Assembly (NCBI GenBank): GCA_031272805.1
Contig: JAISTC010000095.1
Location: forward strand, 1 to 40,561
Direction: 5' to 3'
DNA length: 40,561 nt
From: Propionibacteriaceae bacterium
Lineage (GTDB): Bacteria > Actinomycetota > Actinomycetes > Propionibacteriales > Propionibacteriaceae
Under the pieces are notes generated by a model. It did not search any database and was not told where the DNA came from. It saw nothing but the letters and a program-made list of their open reading frames with translations. Of this stretch, positions 1 to 8,075 are shown piece by piece. A program made the position numbers and the translations under genes. Numbering within the stretch: the stretch's first letter is position 1; the number at the start of each line of letters is the position of its first letter.

Positions 1-15
1 CTCGTCACGAGCGGG

Positions 16-21
16 TACAGT
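16..21 (+). promoter_or_regulatory. -10 box TACAGT of the first ABC-F gene
   Basis: TACAGT lies 9 nt before the GTG at 31 and no Shine-Dalgarno sequence is visible, so the mRNA is probably leaderless or nearly so. The -35 region would lie outside the window. Confidence 0.5.
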
Positions 22-30
22 TCTCTGCTT

Positions 31-1632
31 GTGACCATTACTGTTCACGAGCTGGAAGTGCGGGCCGGGTCGTTGCTGTTGTTGCAGCCCAGCTCGTTTG
101 TCGTCAATGCCGGGGACAAGATCGGGCTCGTGGGGCGGAATGGGGCCGGGAAGACGACCCTGCTGCGGATTCTGGCCGGGCAGGGGCTGGCGGCCGGGGG
201 GACCGTCCAGCGGGGAGGCTCGATCGGCTACCTGCCCCAGGACCCGCGCACCGGGGACCTCAACCTCACGACCAAGGAGCGCATTCTCTCGGCCCGGGGC
301 CTCGACCAGATCATCCTCCGGCTGGACCGCTACTCGCGCGAGATGGGCGAGCTGACCGGCGCCGAGCGTGACGAGGCCATGCGCAAGTACGCCCGGGCCG
401 ACGCCGAACTCCTGGCCGCCGGCGGCTACGCCGCCGAGGCGGAGGCCACGCGCATCGCCGCCAACCTCGGCCTCCCCGAGCGCGTCATGTCCCAGGCCCT
501 CGGGACCCTGTCCGGCGGCCAGCGCCGTCGCGTCGAGCTGGCCCGCATCCTGTTCTCCGGCGCCGACACCCTCCTCCTAGACGAGCCCACCAACCACCTC
601 GACGCCGACTCCATCACCTGGCTCCGCGGCTTCCTCCAGACCTTCGCCGGCGGCCTCGTCGTCATCTCCCACGACGTCAACCTGCTCGGCCCGACCGTGA
701 CGAAGGTGTTCCACCTCGACGCCAACCGCCAGACCCTCGACCAGTACGCCATGAACTGGGAGAAGTACGTCGCCCAGCGCGAGGCCGACGAGAAGCGGCG
801 CAAGAAGGAGCGGGCCGCCGCCGAGCGCCGCGCCGCCCAGCTCCAGGCCACGGCCGACCGGCTCCGCGCCAAGGCGACGAAGGCCGTGGCGGCGCAGAAC
901 ATGGCCCGGCGGGCCGAGCAGCTCCTGGCCCAGACCGAGACCGCCCGCGCGGCCGACAAGGTCGCCCACATCGGCTTCCCCAAACCCGCCCCGGCCGGCA
1001 AGACGCCCTTGTCGGCGACGGGTTTGTCGAAGTGGTACGGGTCGCTCGAGGTCTTCACGGACGTCGACCTCGTGATCGACCGGGGCGCCAAGGTCGTCGT
1101 GCTGGGCCTCAACGGCGCGGGCAAGACGACCCTGCTCCGCCTGCTCGCCCGGATCGAGGAGCCGGACACGGGCGAGGTCATCGACGGCCACAACCTCAAG
1201 CTCGGCTACTACGCGCAGGAGCACGAGACGCTGGACGTGACGGCGACCGTGCTGGAGAACATGATGGCCGCGTCGGCCGACCTCAACGAGACCCAGGCCC
1301 GCTCCATCCTCGGCTCGTTCCTGTTCACGGGCGACGCCGTCGACAAGCCGGCCCGCGTCCTGTCGGGCGGCGAGAAGACCCGGCTGGCGCTGGCCAAGCT
1401 CGTCGTCAGCCAGGCCAACGTCCTGCTCCTGGACGAGCCGACCAACAACCTGGACCCGGCCTCGCGCGAGGAGGTCCTCCACGCCATCAGCACGTACGAG
1501 GGCGCGATGGTCCTCGTGACCCACGACGAGGGCGCCGTCTTCGCCCTCAACCCCGACCGCGTCCTCGTGTTGCCGGACGGAACCGAGGATCTGTGGAATC
1601 CTGACTACGCCGACCTCGTCGCCCTGGCCTGA
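31..1632 (+). CDS. ABC-F family ATPase (Rv1473-like)
   Basis: Soluble protein of 533 residues with two fused ABC ATPase domains and no membrane segment, the ABC-F layout. These proteins act on the ribosome, as translation factors or antibiotic-protection proteins. Walker A motifs are at about 35-42 (GRNGAGKT) and 359-366 (GLNGAGKT). Signature motifs are at about 160 (LSGGQRRR) and 444 (LSGGEK), each followed by LLLDEPTN. A Lys/Arg/Ala-rich interdomain linker lies at roughly 250-310. The N-terminal sequence and the GYLPQDP motif match the actinobacterial Rv1473-type subgroup as I remember it. The GTG at 31 is preferred because a TACAGT box sits just upstream. A lipoprotein gene follows after 10 bp and is probably cotranscribed. 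Substrate and any resistance role cannot be read from the sequence. Confidence 0.93.
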   Translation: MTITVHELEVRAGSLLLLQPSSFVVNAGDKIGLVGRNGAGKTTLLRILAGQGLAAGGTVQRGGSIGYLPQDPRTGDLNLTTKERILSARGLDQIILRLDRYSREMGELTGAERDEAMRKYARADAELLAAGGYAAEAEATRIAANLGLPERVMSQALGTLSGGQRRRVELARILFSGADTLLLDEPTNHLDADSITWLRGFLQTFAGGLVVISHDVNLLGPTVTKVFHLDANRQTLDQYAMNWEKYVAQREADEKRRKKERAAAERRAAQLQATADRLRAKATKAVAAQNMARRAEQLLAQTETARAADKVAHIGFPKPAPAGKTPLSATGLSKWYGSLEVFTDVDLVIDRGAKVVVLGLNGAGKTTLLRLLARIEEPDTGEVIDGHNLKLGYYAQEHETLDVTATVLENMMAASADLNETQARSILGSFLFTGDAVDKPARVLSGGEKTRLALAKLVVSQANVLLLDEPTNNLDPASREEVLHAISTYEGAMVLVTHDEGAVFALNPDRVLVLPDGTEDLWNPDYADLVALA

Positions 1633-1642
1633 AGGAGGACCC

Positions 1643-2119
1643 ATGCGCCGTCACCTACGCCGTTGGTCCGTCCCCGGCATCCTGGCGTGCGCGGTGGTGG
1701 CGGCCCTGGCGGGCTGTGCCAGCGGCCAGTCGGGCGATCCGATGACCGTCGCGCCGGTCCCGCCGATCGGCCACGTCCAGGGCGCCACGTTGCCGCGCCA
1801 GGTGGCGGGCTACTCCGTCCTCGGCGGGCTGCCCAAGGCGGGCCAACTTGAGGCCACGTACGCGCTCGACACGGACGGCACGGCCCTGGCCGTCGTCACG
1901 CTGACCGAAGACCGCGCCCACCTCCAGACCCCGCTCGTGGACGACGCCTGGATCGGCCAGTCGCGCTGCGGCGTGCTGGACGAGCTGGACGACGACCTGG
2001 CCCAGGCCGCCTGTATCACGCCGCTGGTCGACGGCGTCCTGACCGTCGTCGGCACGGCCGTCCAGACGCCGGAAGACCTGGCTGTGCTGGCGAACGCCGT
2101 GGCGGCGGGGCTGCCCTGA
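1643..2119 (+). CDS. small lipoprotein of unknown function
   Basis: A 158-residue protein with an Arg-rich N-terminus, a hydrophobic helix and a lipobox (AALAGC, Cys at about 25), so it is expected to be exported, lipidated and anchored on the outer face of the membrane. The mature part is short and acidic in its second half. It contains two Cys residues in its C-terminal half (SRCGVLD and QAACITP) that could form a disulfide. I do not recognise a domain family. A strong Shine-Dalgarno (GGAGG) precedes the ATG. The gene starts 10 bp after the ABC-F stop codon, which suggests an operon. A large hairpin repeat follows about 30 bp after its stop and may end the transcript. Confidence 0.8.
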   Translation: MRRHLRRWSVPGILACAVVAALAGCASGQSGDPMTVAPVPPIGHVQGATLPRQVAGYSVLGGLPKAGQLEATYALDTDGTALAVVTLTEDRAHLQTPLVDDAWIGQSRCGVLDELDDDLAQAACITPLVDGVLTVVGTAVQTPEDLAVLANAVAAGLP

Positions 2120-2146
2120 CCGTCACGCCGGGGGCACGTGATCCCT

Positions 2147-2262
2147 CGTCAGCCTGCGCGCAGTCGCAGGATTTCTCTACCGAGGTCGAGATCCTGCGAC
2201 TTCGCGCAGGATGACGTTCTTTCGTGCAGGCTGACGTTCCTTGGCGCAGGCTGACGTTCCCC
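2147..2262. repeat. hairpin repeat R1 with a tandemly repeated right arm
   Basis: Inverted arms at 2147-2172 and 2191-2216 match at 24 of 26 positions around an 18-nt loop. The right arm ends in GCAGGATGAC. This piece recurs as GCAGG(A/C)TGACGTTC starting at 2206, 2226 and 2246, an exact 20-bp period, always on the TGAC side. The hairpin could also serve as terminator of the lipoprotein operon. Related but different repeats occur at 17.3, 29.3 and 40.1 kb. Confidence 0.85.
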
Positions 2263-2271
2263 ACCGCGAGG

Positions 2272-2277
2272 TAGCAT
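2272..2277 (+). promoter_or_regulatory. -10 box TAGCAT of the serine hydrolase gene
   Basis: TAGCAT lies about 55 nt upstream of the ATG at 2332 and directly after repeat R1. Transcription would begin near 2284, giving a leader of about 48 nt that carries a Shine-Dalgarno. Confidence 0.4.
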
Positions 2278-2331
2278 TTCTCCTTGGCGCGGCGGCGCGG
2301 TGACGCCGCGGACTCACCAAGGGGACACACC

Positions 2332-3459
2332 ATGATCAACGAACGCGTCCAAGCCATCCTCGACCGGGCCGTCGACCGTCACGCCGTGGCCGGGGCGAAC
2401 GTCGTCGCCAGCCGCGACGGGGTCGAGATCCTCTACGCCGAGGCGGGCTGGGCGGACATCAAGGCCCAGAAACGCATCCAGCGCGACACCATCTTCCACA
2501 TCTACTCCATGACCAAGCCCGTCACGGCCGCGGCCGTCGTCAAGCTGGCCGAGGAGGGCGAGCTCGACCTGCTCGAACCCGTGGCCGACTTCCTGCCGAG
2601 CTTCGCGGAGGCCCGCGTCGGCGGCCAGCCGCCCGCGCGTGACGTCGTCGTGGCCGACCTGCTGACCATGACGAGCGGCGTCCCGTACCCGTCGGAGACC
2701 GAGGCCGGCCGCCGGGTCGCGGACGTCTTCGCCAGTCCCCTCGGCACGGTCGAGTTCGCCAACGCCATCGGCCGCGCCGGACTCGACTTCTCGCCGGGCG
2801 AGCGCTTCCTGTACGGCGCCGGGGCGGACGTGGCGGGCGCGATCGTGGAAGTCGTCACGGGCCGGCGCCTCGGCGACTACCTGGCCGAGGCGTTCTTCCA
2901 GCCGCTCGGCATGAAGGACACGGGTTTCTGCCTGCCCGACGGCGCCGCCTCCCGCCTGGCCGAGGTCTACGAGCAGACCCCCGACGGCCTCCGCCTGACC
3001 CGCCAGGACAACCTGGCGGTGACGAACGCCGCCACCGCCCGCCCCGCCTTCGAATCGGGCGGCGCGGGGCTCCTCTCGACGGTGGACGACTACCACAAGT
3101 TCGCCCAGATGCTCCTCGCCGGCGGCACGGCCGGCGGCCACCGCCTCCTGTCGGAGCGCTCCATCCACTGGCTGACCCAGAACCAGCTCGAACCCCACCA
3201 GGCCGAGTCCTTCCACCGCGAGATGCCCCACCTCCGGGGCCACGGCTACGGCGGCTTCCTGCGCGTCATGACGAGCGTCGGCCAGTCGGGCCAGTTCGGG
3301 TCACGCGGGGAGTACGGCTGGGACGGCTGGCTCGGCGCCTACTTCGTCAACGACCCGGCCACGGGGCTGTCGCTCGTCTTCCTGACCCACCGCGTCGACT
3401 CCGGCACGCTCCCGCTGGCCCGCCAGGTCAAGAACGCGGTGGTGGCATCGCTGGGCTGA
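2332..3459 (+). CDS. serine hydrolase, beta-lactamase/class C family
   Basis: A 375-residue member of the class C beta-lactamase, DD-peptidase and EstB-like esterase superfamily. The catalytic SxxK motif is S59-M-T-K62 (HIYSMTKP). The tyrosine motif is Y161-G-A, and the C-terminal HGYGG segment resembles the third active-site element. No signal peptide is visible, so a cytoplasmic esterase is more likely than a secreted beta-lactamase. The ATG at 2332 is chosen because AAGGGGA lies at ribosome-binding distance and the family N-terminus begins there; an upstream in-frame ATG has no such support. The gene converges on the GH3 gene with only 6 bp between stop codons. The natural substrate cannot be told. 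Confidence 0.88.
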   Translation: MINERVQAILDRAVDRHAVAGANVVASRDGVEILYAEAGWADIKAQKRIQRDTIFHIYSMTKPVTAAAVVKLAEEGELDLLEPVADFLPSFAEARVGGQPPARDVVVADLLTMTSGVPYPSETEAGRRVADVFASPLGTVEFANAIGRAGLDFSPGERFLYGAGADVAGAIVEVVTGRRLGDYLAEAFFQPLGMKDTGFCLPDGAASRLAEVYEQTPDGLRLTRQDNLAVTNAATARPAFESGGAGLLSTVDDYHKFAQMLLAGGTAGGHRLLSERSIHWLTQNQLEPHQAESFHREMPHLRGHGYGGFLRVMTSVGQSGQFGSRGEYGWDGWLGAYFVNDPATGLSLVFLTHRVDSGTLPLARQVKNAVVASLG

Positions 3460-3465
3460 GCGTGC

Positions 3466-5682
3466 CTACGCGCTCGGGCCGAGTGGGACCCGGAGCGGCT
3501 CGGCCGGCCGCCCCGGCCCGTCCAGCGACAACCACAGTTCCAGTTCCCCGGACTGCGGCGAGCCCAGGCCGGGGAGCGCCAACGGGCTGACGGCGACCGT
3601 GACGGGCGCCGCCGCCCCGGCGGCCAGCGTGACGTGGGCATGGCCCAGCAACACGCCCTGCCGCGGCACGACCGCCTGGCCGGTCGCCCGGCCGTACAAC
3701 TGGACGACCGTCGTACCGCTCCGGTCGGACCGGTTGGCGAGCTCCGCCGTCACGCCCACGTCCGGATACCGCCCTGTCACGTTCGCCGCGCCCAGCGCGA
3801 ACGTCGCGTAGCCGCAGCCGGCGCCGAATGGGAACAAGGGCGACGCCTCGGCGTCGATGTAGCGGGCCACGGTCTCCAGGCGCTGGTTGTAGGCGACGGG
3901 CAGGGTCCCGCTGGAGCGCGGCAGCGACACAGGCAGGCGGCCCGTCGGCTCGCGCTCGCCGGAGAGGAGGGCGGCGGTGGCCTGGCCGCCCTCCGGCCCC
4001 GGGTACCAGGCGTACAGGACCGCCGAGCAGAGTTCGGCCAGGCGGCCGATGCCCAGCGGCCGCCCGGAGACCACGACGGCCACGACCGGGGTCCCCGTCG
4101 CGGCCACCCGTTCCGCCAACTCCCGCTGCGCCGCGGGCAGCTTGACGTCGGCCAGGTCGTAGCCCTCACCGGACGTGGCGTGGGCCCGCCGCGGGCCGAC
4201 CGCCGCGGCGCCGTTCTCGGCGAAGTCGTCGTCGTACGAGCGGGCGCTGCTCGACCCCACGACCAGGACCGTGACGTCGGCGGCGGCGGCCAGCGCGGCG
4301 GCCCGGTCCAGGCCCCCCTCGACCGGCGCCCTGAGGTCGCAGCCGGCTTCGAACGTGACGTCCGCGTAGCGCGCGCGGAGCCCGGCGAGGACCGACGTGC
4401 CCTCGCCCGGCCGCAGCGGCGGCACGTAGTCGCCGAGCAGCGCCGCCACGTCGTCGCCGTTCGGCCCGACGACCGCCAGCCGGCTACCGGGCGCCAGGGG
4501 GAGGACGCCGTCGTTCTGGAGCAGCACGGGCCCGGCCGTCACGAGGTCCAGGGCGGGGGAGGCGGGGCGAAACTCCGGCAGGGGGGCAGGCGGGTCGAGG
4601 AGGCCGAGGCGGATTTTCAGGCTGAGGACGCGGCGGCAGGCCCGGTCGACCCACTCCTCGGGGATGCGCCCGGCCTCGACCCCGGCCTCGATGGCGGTGT
4701 AGGCCTCGTCGCAGTTGGACAGGTCGACGCCGGCCCGGAGCGCCAGACGGGCGGCCTCGATCTGGTCCGGGAGGTACCGGGTCAGCCGGTCGATGGCGAA
4801 CATGTCGGCCATGACGACGCCGTCGAAGCCCCACTCGTCCCGCAGGAGCCGGGTCAGCAGCCACTCGTCGGCGATGCAGGGGACACCGTCGATGTCGTTG
4901 TAGGCGGCCATGAAGGAGGCCGCCCCGGCCTCGACCCCGGCGCGGGCGGCGGGCAGGTGGATCTCGGCCAGTTCGCGTCGGCCGATGGGCGCGCCCGTGC
5001 CGTTGCGGCCGCCGAGGCCGGCGCCCTGGGCGGCGAAGTGCTTGAGCTGGACGCCGAGGCCGGGCTGGCTGGAGAGCCCCCGGACGAGCGCGCGGGTGAA
5101 CTCCGAGGCCAGTAGCGGGTCCTCCCCGAACGTCTCCTCGGACCGGCCCCAGCGGGGGTCGCGCAGGAGGTCGAGGCCGGGCGCCTGGACCAGGTTCGCC
5201 CCGCGTGCCCGGACCTCGGCGGCGGTCTCGGCCGCGGCCTCCTCCAACAGGTCCGGCCGCCAGGTCGCGGCGGCCGCGATGTGCATGGGCAGGAGGCGGG
5301 AGCCCAGGGCCTGGTGGCCGTGGCCGGCCTCCTCGGGCACGAGCGCGGGGATGCCGAAGCGCGATCCCGCCACGATGCGCTCCTGCGCCGCGGCCACGAG
5401 TTCGGCCGACTCGGCCGGGCCGACGCCGTTGCCCCAATGGCGGCCGGACCAGGCGTCGGCCCGGTGGATCGAGTTGATGGCCCCGAGCCCGCCCCAGCGG
5501 GCGATCTCGTCGTCGAACTCGGGCGCGAACGCGAACGAGTCCCCGGCGCGCGACCAGAGCCGCCACGAGGGCAGCCGCTGGTTGAGCTGCCCCACCTTCT
5601 CCCGCAGCGTCAGCCGGGACAGCAGGTCATCGGTCCGAACAGACAGAGGCTGGGCCGGATCGCGAAACAGGTCGGAACCCAT
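3466..5682 (-). CDS. glycoside hydrolase family 3 (beta-glucosidase/xylosidase type)
   Basis: A 738-residue GH3 enzyme that should release sugars from the non-reducing end of beta-linked oligosaccharides. Seen: the DPRWGR..E..GEDP motif at 175-189, KHF at 214-216, and the nucleophile segment GFDGVVMAD with D293 as the likely catalytic Asp. A second domain from about 380 contains TSGEGYDLADVKLP, where the Glu is the likely acid/base. A fibronectin III-like domain lies at about 650-735. No signal peptide is present, so it is probably cytoplasmic and acts on imported oligosaccharides. It starts 6 nt behind TAGGCT without a Shine-Dalgarno, implying a leaderless transcript. Exact specificity (glucose, xylose, other) is not decidable. 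Confidence 0.93.
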   Translation of the reverse strand: MGSDLFRDPAQPLSVRTDDLLSRLTLREKVGQLNQRLPSWRLWSRAGDSFAFAPEFDDEIARWGGLGAINSIHRADAWSGRHWGNGVGPAESAELVAAAQERIVAGSRFGIPALVPEEAGHGHQALGSRLLPMHIAAAATWRPDLLEEAAAETAAEVRARGANLVQAPGLDLLRDPRWGRSEETFGEDPLLASEFTRALVRGLSSQPGLGVQLKHFAAQGAGLGGRNGTGAPIGRRELAEIHLPAARAGVEAGAASFMAAYNDIDGVPCIADEWLLTRLLRDEWGFDGVVMADMFAIDRLTRYLPDQIEAARLALRAGVDLSNCDEAYTAIEAGVEAGRIPEEWVDRACRRVLSLKIRLGLLDPPAPLPEFRPASPALDLVTAGPVLLQNDGVLPLAPGSRLAVVGPNGDDVAALLGDYVPPLRPGEGTSVLAGLRARYADVTFEAGCDLRAPVEGGLDRAAALAAAADVTVLVVGSSSARSYDDDFAENGAAAVGPRRAHATSGEGYDLADVKLPAAQRELAERVAATGTPVVAVVVSGRPLGIGRLAELCSAVLYAWYPGPEGGQATAALLSGEREPTGRLPVSLPRSSGTLPVAYNQRLETVARYIDAEASPLFPFGAGCGYATFALGAANVTGRYPDVGVTAELANRSDRSGTTVVQLYGRATGQAVVPRQGVLLGHAHVTLAAGAAAPVTVAVSPLALPGLGSPQSGELELWLSLDGPGRPAEPLRVPLGPSA

Positions 5683-5688
5683 GCCCGC

Positions 5689-5694
5689 AGCCTA
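5689..5694 (-). promoter_or_regulatory. -10 box TAGGCT of the GH3 gene (leaderless)
   Basis: TAGGCT followed by 6 nt and ATG on the minus strand. This spacing puts the transcription start on or next to the start codon. No clear -35 box is seen. Confidence 0.6.
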
Positions 5695-5755
5695 CGCTTA
5701 ACCGGTTCAGCTTGGCTAGTGGCCCCGCCCTCGTTGCCATCAGAGGTAGGGGGAG

Positions 5756-5829
5756 TGGGGCGGCCGGGGCTCGAACCCGGGACCGAGCGATTATGAGTCG
5801 CTAGCTCTAACCAGCTGAGCTACCGCCCC
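5756..5829 (-). tRNA. tRNA with CAU anticodon (elongator Met or Ile2)
   Basis: A 74-nt cloverleaf: acceptor stem GGGGCGG/CCGCCCC with discriminator A, D arm GCTC/GAGC, anticodon stem AGCGA/TCGCT with loop CTCATAA (anticodon CAT), T arm CCGGG/CCCGG with loop TTCGAGC. CCA is not encoded. It lacks the GGG/CCC anticodon stem and the mismatched first base pair of an initiator tRNA. The anticodon arm resembles bacterial tRNA-Ile2, whose C34 is converted to lysidine by TilS, but elongator tRNA-Met is equally possible by sequence alone. Confidence 0.93.
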
Positions 5830-5839
5830 GCGGAGGCCA

Positions 5840-5845
5840 AGTCTA
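5840..5845 (-). promoter_or_regulatory. -10 box TAGACT of the CAU tRNA
   Basis: TAGACT lies 10 nt before the tRNA 5' end on the minus strand. Its first three bases are also the TAG stop codon of the upstream gene that ends at 5843. Confidence 0.5.
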
Positions 5846-6850
5846 GATGGGGTCCTGGGTCTGGGGGCCGCCACCAGGGCCCGGGCTCGTCAGCGGGGGG
5901 CCGCCCGTGGCCGGCGGCGGGGTCGGGCTGGGCGTCGCGGAGGCGGTCGCGCTGCTGCTGCCGCCGGCCGTGGGTTCCGCGCTCATGCTGGCCGACGCCG
6001 AGGCCGACTCGCCGGCCGATGGCGTCGGTTGGGCCGACGCTCCGGCGGACGCTCCAGCCGACGCCGACGCGCTGGCCGTGGAGCTGGCCGTGGAGCTGGC
6101 CGAGGCCGTGGACTGCGCGGTGGATTGGGCCGTCGACTCCGCCGTCGATTGAGCCGTCGACTGGGCGGTCGACTGCGCCGTGGACGTCGCCTCCGGCGGT
6201 TGGGGCGGGGTCGGCGGCGTCGGCGGGGACTGGCTGAACAGGAGGATGGCGATGAGGATGGCCACGGCCGCCAGCAGGAGCATGAGGAGGAACGCGGACA
6301 GGATCGTGAAGCGGCCGCCCCGGTCACGCCGGCCCGGCCACGGCAGCGGCCAGACGTGGGTCAGGCCGGGAGCCACGCGGTCGATCCAGGGCAGCCGGAA
6401 ATCGGGGCCGGCCGGGCGGCCCTGGTGGGGCAGCCACGCCAGGTCGACCTCGGCCAGGAGGCGGCGGGCCTCGTGGAGCGCGGCGGGGGAGCCGTCGAAC
6501 GCCAGCGCCACCCACGGCGCCTGCGGCACCCCGTCGACCGACGGCGGGTCGTCCGCCTCGGAGCGGAACTTCGCGCCCATCCGGCCCCGGTCCTGGTCGA
6601 GGCCGCCGCGCGCGATGACCGTGTCGATGTGCATCCGGTCGACCTGGCCCGCCAACCGGTCCCGGGCCGCCGCGTCGTCGGCCGCGCCCTGGCTCAACAG
6701 GACGACCATGACCGGCGGCTCGCCGTCCTCGTGACCGACGTACGCTACGCCCGACGGCGTGGCCACGAGCCGGGCGTCCAACCAGAAGTCGCCGACCTTC
6801 GTGGGGTCGGCGGCGGTCAGCGGGCTCGTGCTGTACGGCGATTCGGTCAT
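5843..6850 (-). CDS. single-pass membrane protein with a kinase-like head and STAQ repeats
   Basis: A 335-residue protein of unknown function. Residues 11-60 (DPTKVGDFWLDARLV..., then GVAYVG and a VMVVLL strand) follow the layout of a bacterial Ser/Thr kinase N-lobe, but the glycine-rich loop and the strand lysine are missing. Residues 111-120 (APWVALAFDG) resemble the kinase hinge. There is no C-lobe, so it cannot be an active kinase. One transmembrane helix (about 181-205) precedes a Pro-rich stretch and a low-complexity tail with repeated STAQ units and Ala/Ser/Gly runs, likely outside the cell. It diverges from the moxR operon, which suggests shared function. The start is the ATG with a weak GAAAG upstream. 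The kinase relation is inference. Confidence 0.7.
   Translation of the reverse strand: MTESPYSTSPLTAADPTKVGDFWLDARLVATPSGVAYVGHEDGEPPVMVVLLSQGAADDAAARDRLAGQVDRMHIDTVIARGGLDQDRGRMGAKFRSEADDPPSVDGVPQAPWVALAFDGSPAALHEARRLLAEVDLAWLPHQGRPAGPDFRLPWIDRVAPGLTHVWPLPWPGRRDRGGRFTILSAFLLMLLLAAVAILIAILLFSQSPPTPPTPPQPPEATSTAQSTAQSTAQSTAESTAQSTAQSTASASSTASSTASASASAGASAGASAQPTPSAGESASASASMSAEPTAGGSSSATASATPSPTPPPATGGPPLTSPGPGGGPQTQDPI
6100..6190 (-). repeat. 12-bp tandem repeat encoding STAQ units
   Basis: Repeated units of the type GTCGAC(T/G)GGGCG(G/T) (plus strand) encode about eight successive STAQ or STAE tetrapeptides in the membrane-protein tail. The 12-bp period keeps the frame if copy number changes, so this tail could vary in length between strains. 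Confidence 0.7.
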
Positions 6851-6876
6851 GGGTGCTTTCGTTGGTTCGCGCGGCT

Positions 6877-6882
6877 AGCTTA
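6877..6882 (-). promoter_or_regulatory. -10 box TAAGCT of the kinase-like membrane protein gene
   Basis: TAAGCT lies 26 nt before the ATG at 6850 on the minus strand, leaving a leader of roughly 20 nt with a GAAAG ribosome-binding sequence. It is divergent from the moxR promoter. Confidence 0.4.
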
Positions 6883-6938
6883 GTCGGCTGGCCCGCGCCG
6901 GCGTCGGACCGCCGACCGCCCCACTGTCGCCCAATGGT

Positions 6939-6956
6939 TCTGAGTCATTCCTCAGA
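6939..6956. promoter_or_regulatory. inverted repeat TCTGAG-N6-CTCAGA, possible operator
   Basis: A perfect 6-bp dyad with a 6-nt spacer covers the expected -35 region of the moxR promoter (-10 box TAACCT at 6966). It lies between the two divergent promoters, a usual place for an operator. The regulator is unknown. Confidence 0.35.
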
Positions 6957-6965
6957 GAATCTCGG

Positions 6966-6971
6966 TAACCT
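6966..6971 (+). promoter_or_regulatory. -10 box TAACCT of the moxR operon
   Basis: TAACCT lies 35 nt before the GTG at 7007. The leader contains GAGGAG at ribosome-binding distance from that start codon. Confidence 0.4.
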
Positions 6972-7006
6972 TGTCCGTGCTCGCACCACAATCCCGAGGA
7001 GACCGC

Positions 7007-8065
7007 GTGACCGCGACACCAGTCGGCGCCCCCGCCCCAGGCGGGGCGCCGAGCCCTTCGACCCAACAGGCTGCCCAGTGGCTGGGCGACGCGATCGCCC
7101 AGGTCCAGCGGGTCATCGTCGGCCAGGAACACATGGTCGAACAACTGATGGTGGCGCTGTTGGCCAAGGGCCACTGCCTGTTGGAAGGCGTGCCGGGCAC
7201 GGCCAAGACGCTGGCCGTCCGGACGTTCGCCACGGTCGTCGGCGGCCAATTCGCCCGCATCCAGTTCACGCCCGACCTGGTCCCCTCGGACATCGTCGGG
7301 ACGCGCATCTACTCGGCGTCGCGCGAGAGCTTCGACGTCCAGCTCGGCCCCGTGTTCGTCAACTTCCTCCTGGCCGACGAGATCAACCGGGCGCCGGCCA
7401 AGGTCCAGTCGGCCATGCTCGAGATCATGGCCGAGCAGCAGGTCTCGATCGGCGGCAAGACCTACCCGGCCAAGAAGCCGTTCATCGTCATCGCCACCCA
7501 GAACCCGATCGAATCCGAGGGCGTCTACCCGCTGCCGGAAGCCCAACGTGACCGCTTCCTGCTCAAGGTCGACGTCGACTACCCGCGCGGCAACGAGGAG
7601 TTCGAGATCCTCCGCCGGATGTCGGTCCAGGCGCCGACGGCGACGCCCGTCCTCGACCCCGAGCGGGTCCTCCAGCTCCAGGACCAGGCGTCCCACATCT
7701 TCGTCCACAACCTCCTGGCCGAGTACATCGTCCGCCTCGTCCTGGCGACCCGCCAGCCGGGCGACTTCGGGATGCCGGACCTCGTGCCCGTCATCTCGAT
7801 CGGCTGCTCGTCCCGCGCCACGCTCGGCCTGACCGCCGCCGCCCGCGCCGTCGCGCTCATCCACGGCCGCGACTACGTCCTGCCGACCGACGTCCAGGCG
7901 GTGGCCAAGGACGTCATGGCCCACCGGCTGATGCTCAGCTTCGACGCGGTGGCCGACAACATCGACCCCGGCCAGGTGGTCGAGCGGATCCTCGCGATGG
8001 TGCCGCCGCCGACGCCGGTGTGGCACAACCAGCCGGGCGCCCCGGCGCCCGCCCCGCGCGGCTAG
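7007..8065 (+). CDS. MoxR-family AAA+ ATPase
   Basis: A 352-residue AAA+ ATPase of the MoxR branch, chaperone-like proteins that work with VWA-domain partners. Walker A GVPGTAKT is at 61-68, Walker B FLLADEINR at 120-128, sensor 1 ATQNP at 163-167 and PEAQRDRF at 177-184. An N-terminal Ala/Pro-rich stretch of about 20 residues precedes the domain and the C-terminal lid ends in a Pro-rich tail. GTG at 7007 is preferred over an upstream TTG because GAGGAG sits just before it and the TTG would overlap the -10 box. The DUF58 gene follows 10 bp downstream, then two VWA genes: the standard MoxR-DUF58-VWA set. The client process is not established. Confidence 0.93.
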   Translation: MTATPVGAPAPGGAPSPSTQQAAQWLGDAIAQVQRVIVGQEHMVEQLMVALLAKGHCLLEGVPGTAKTLAVRTFATVVGGQFARIQFTPDLVPSDIVGTRIYSASRESFDVQLGPVFVNFLLADEINRAPAKVQSAMLEIMAEQQVSIGGKTYPAKKPFIVIATQNPIESEGVYPLPEAQRDRFLLKVDVDYPRGNEEFEILRRMSVQAPTATPVLDPERVLQLQDQASHIFVHNLLAEYIVRLVLATRQPGDFGMPDLVPVISIGCSSRATLGLTAAARAVALIHGRDYVLPTDVQAVAKDVMAHRLMLSFDAVADNIDPGQVVERILAMVPPPTPVWHNQPGAPAPAPRG

Positions 8066-8075
8066 CGGGGCGGCG

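Noticed and set aside
5700..5830. Integration site at the tRNA genes
   Set aside because: No integrase gene and no direct repeat of a tRNA 3' end were found near either tRNA.
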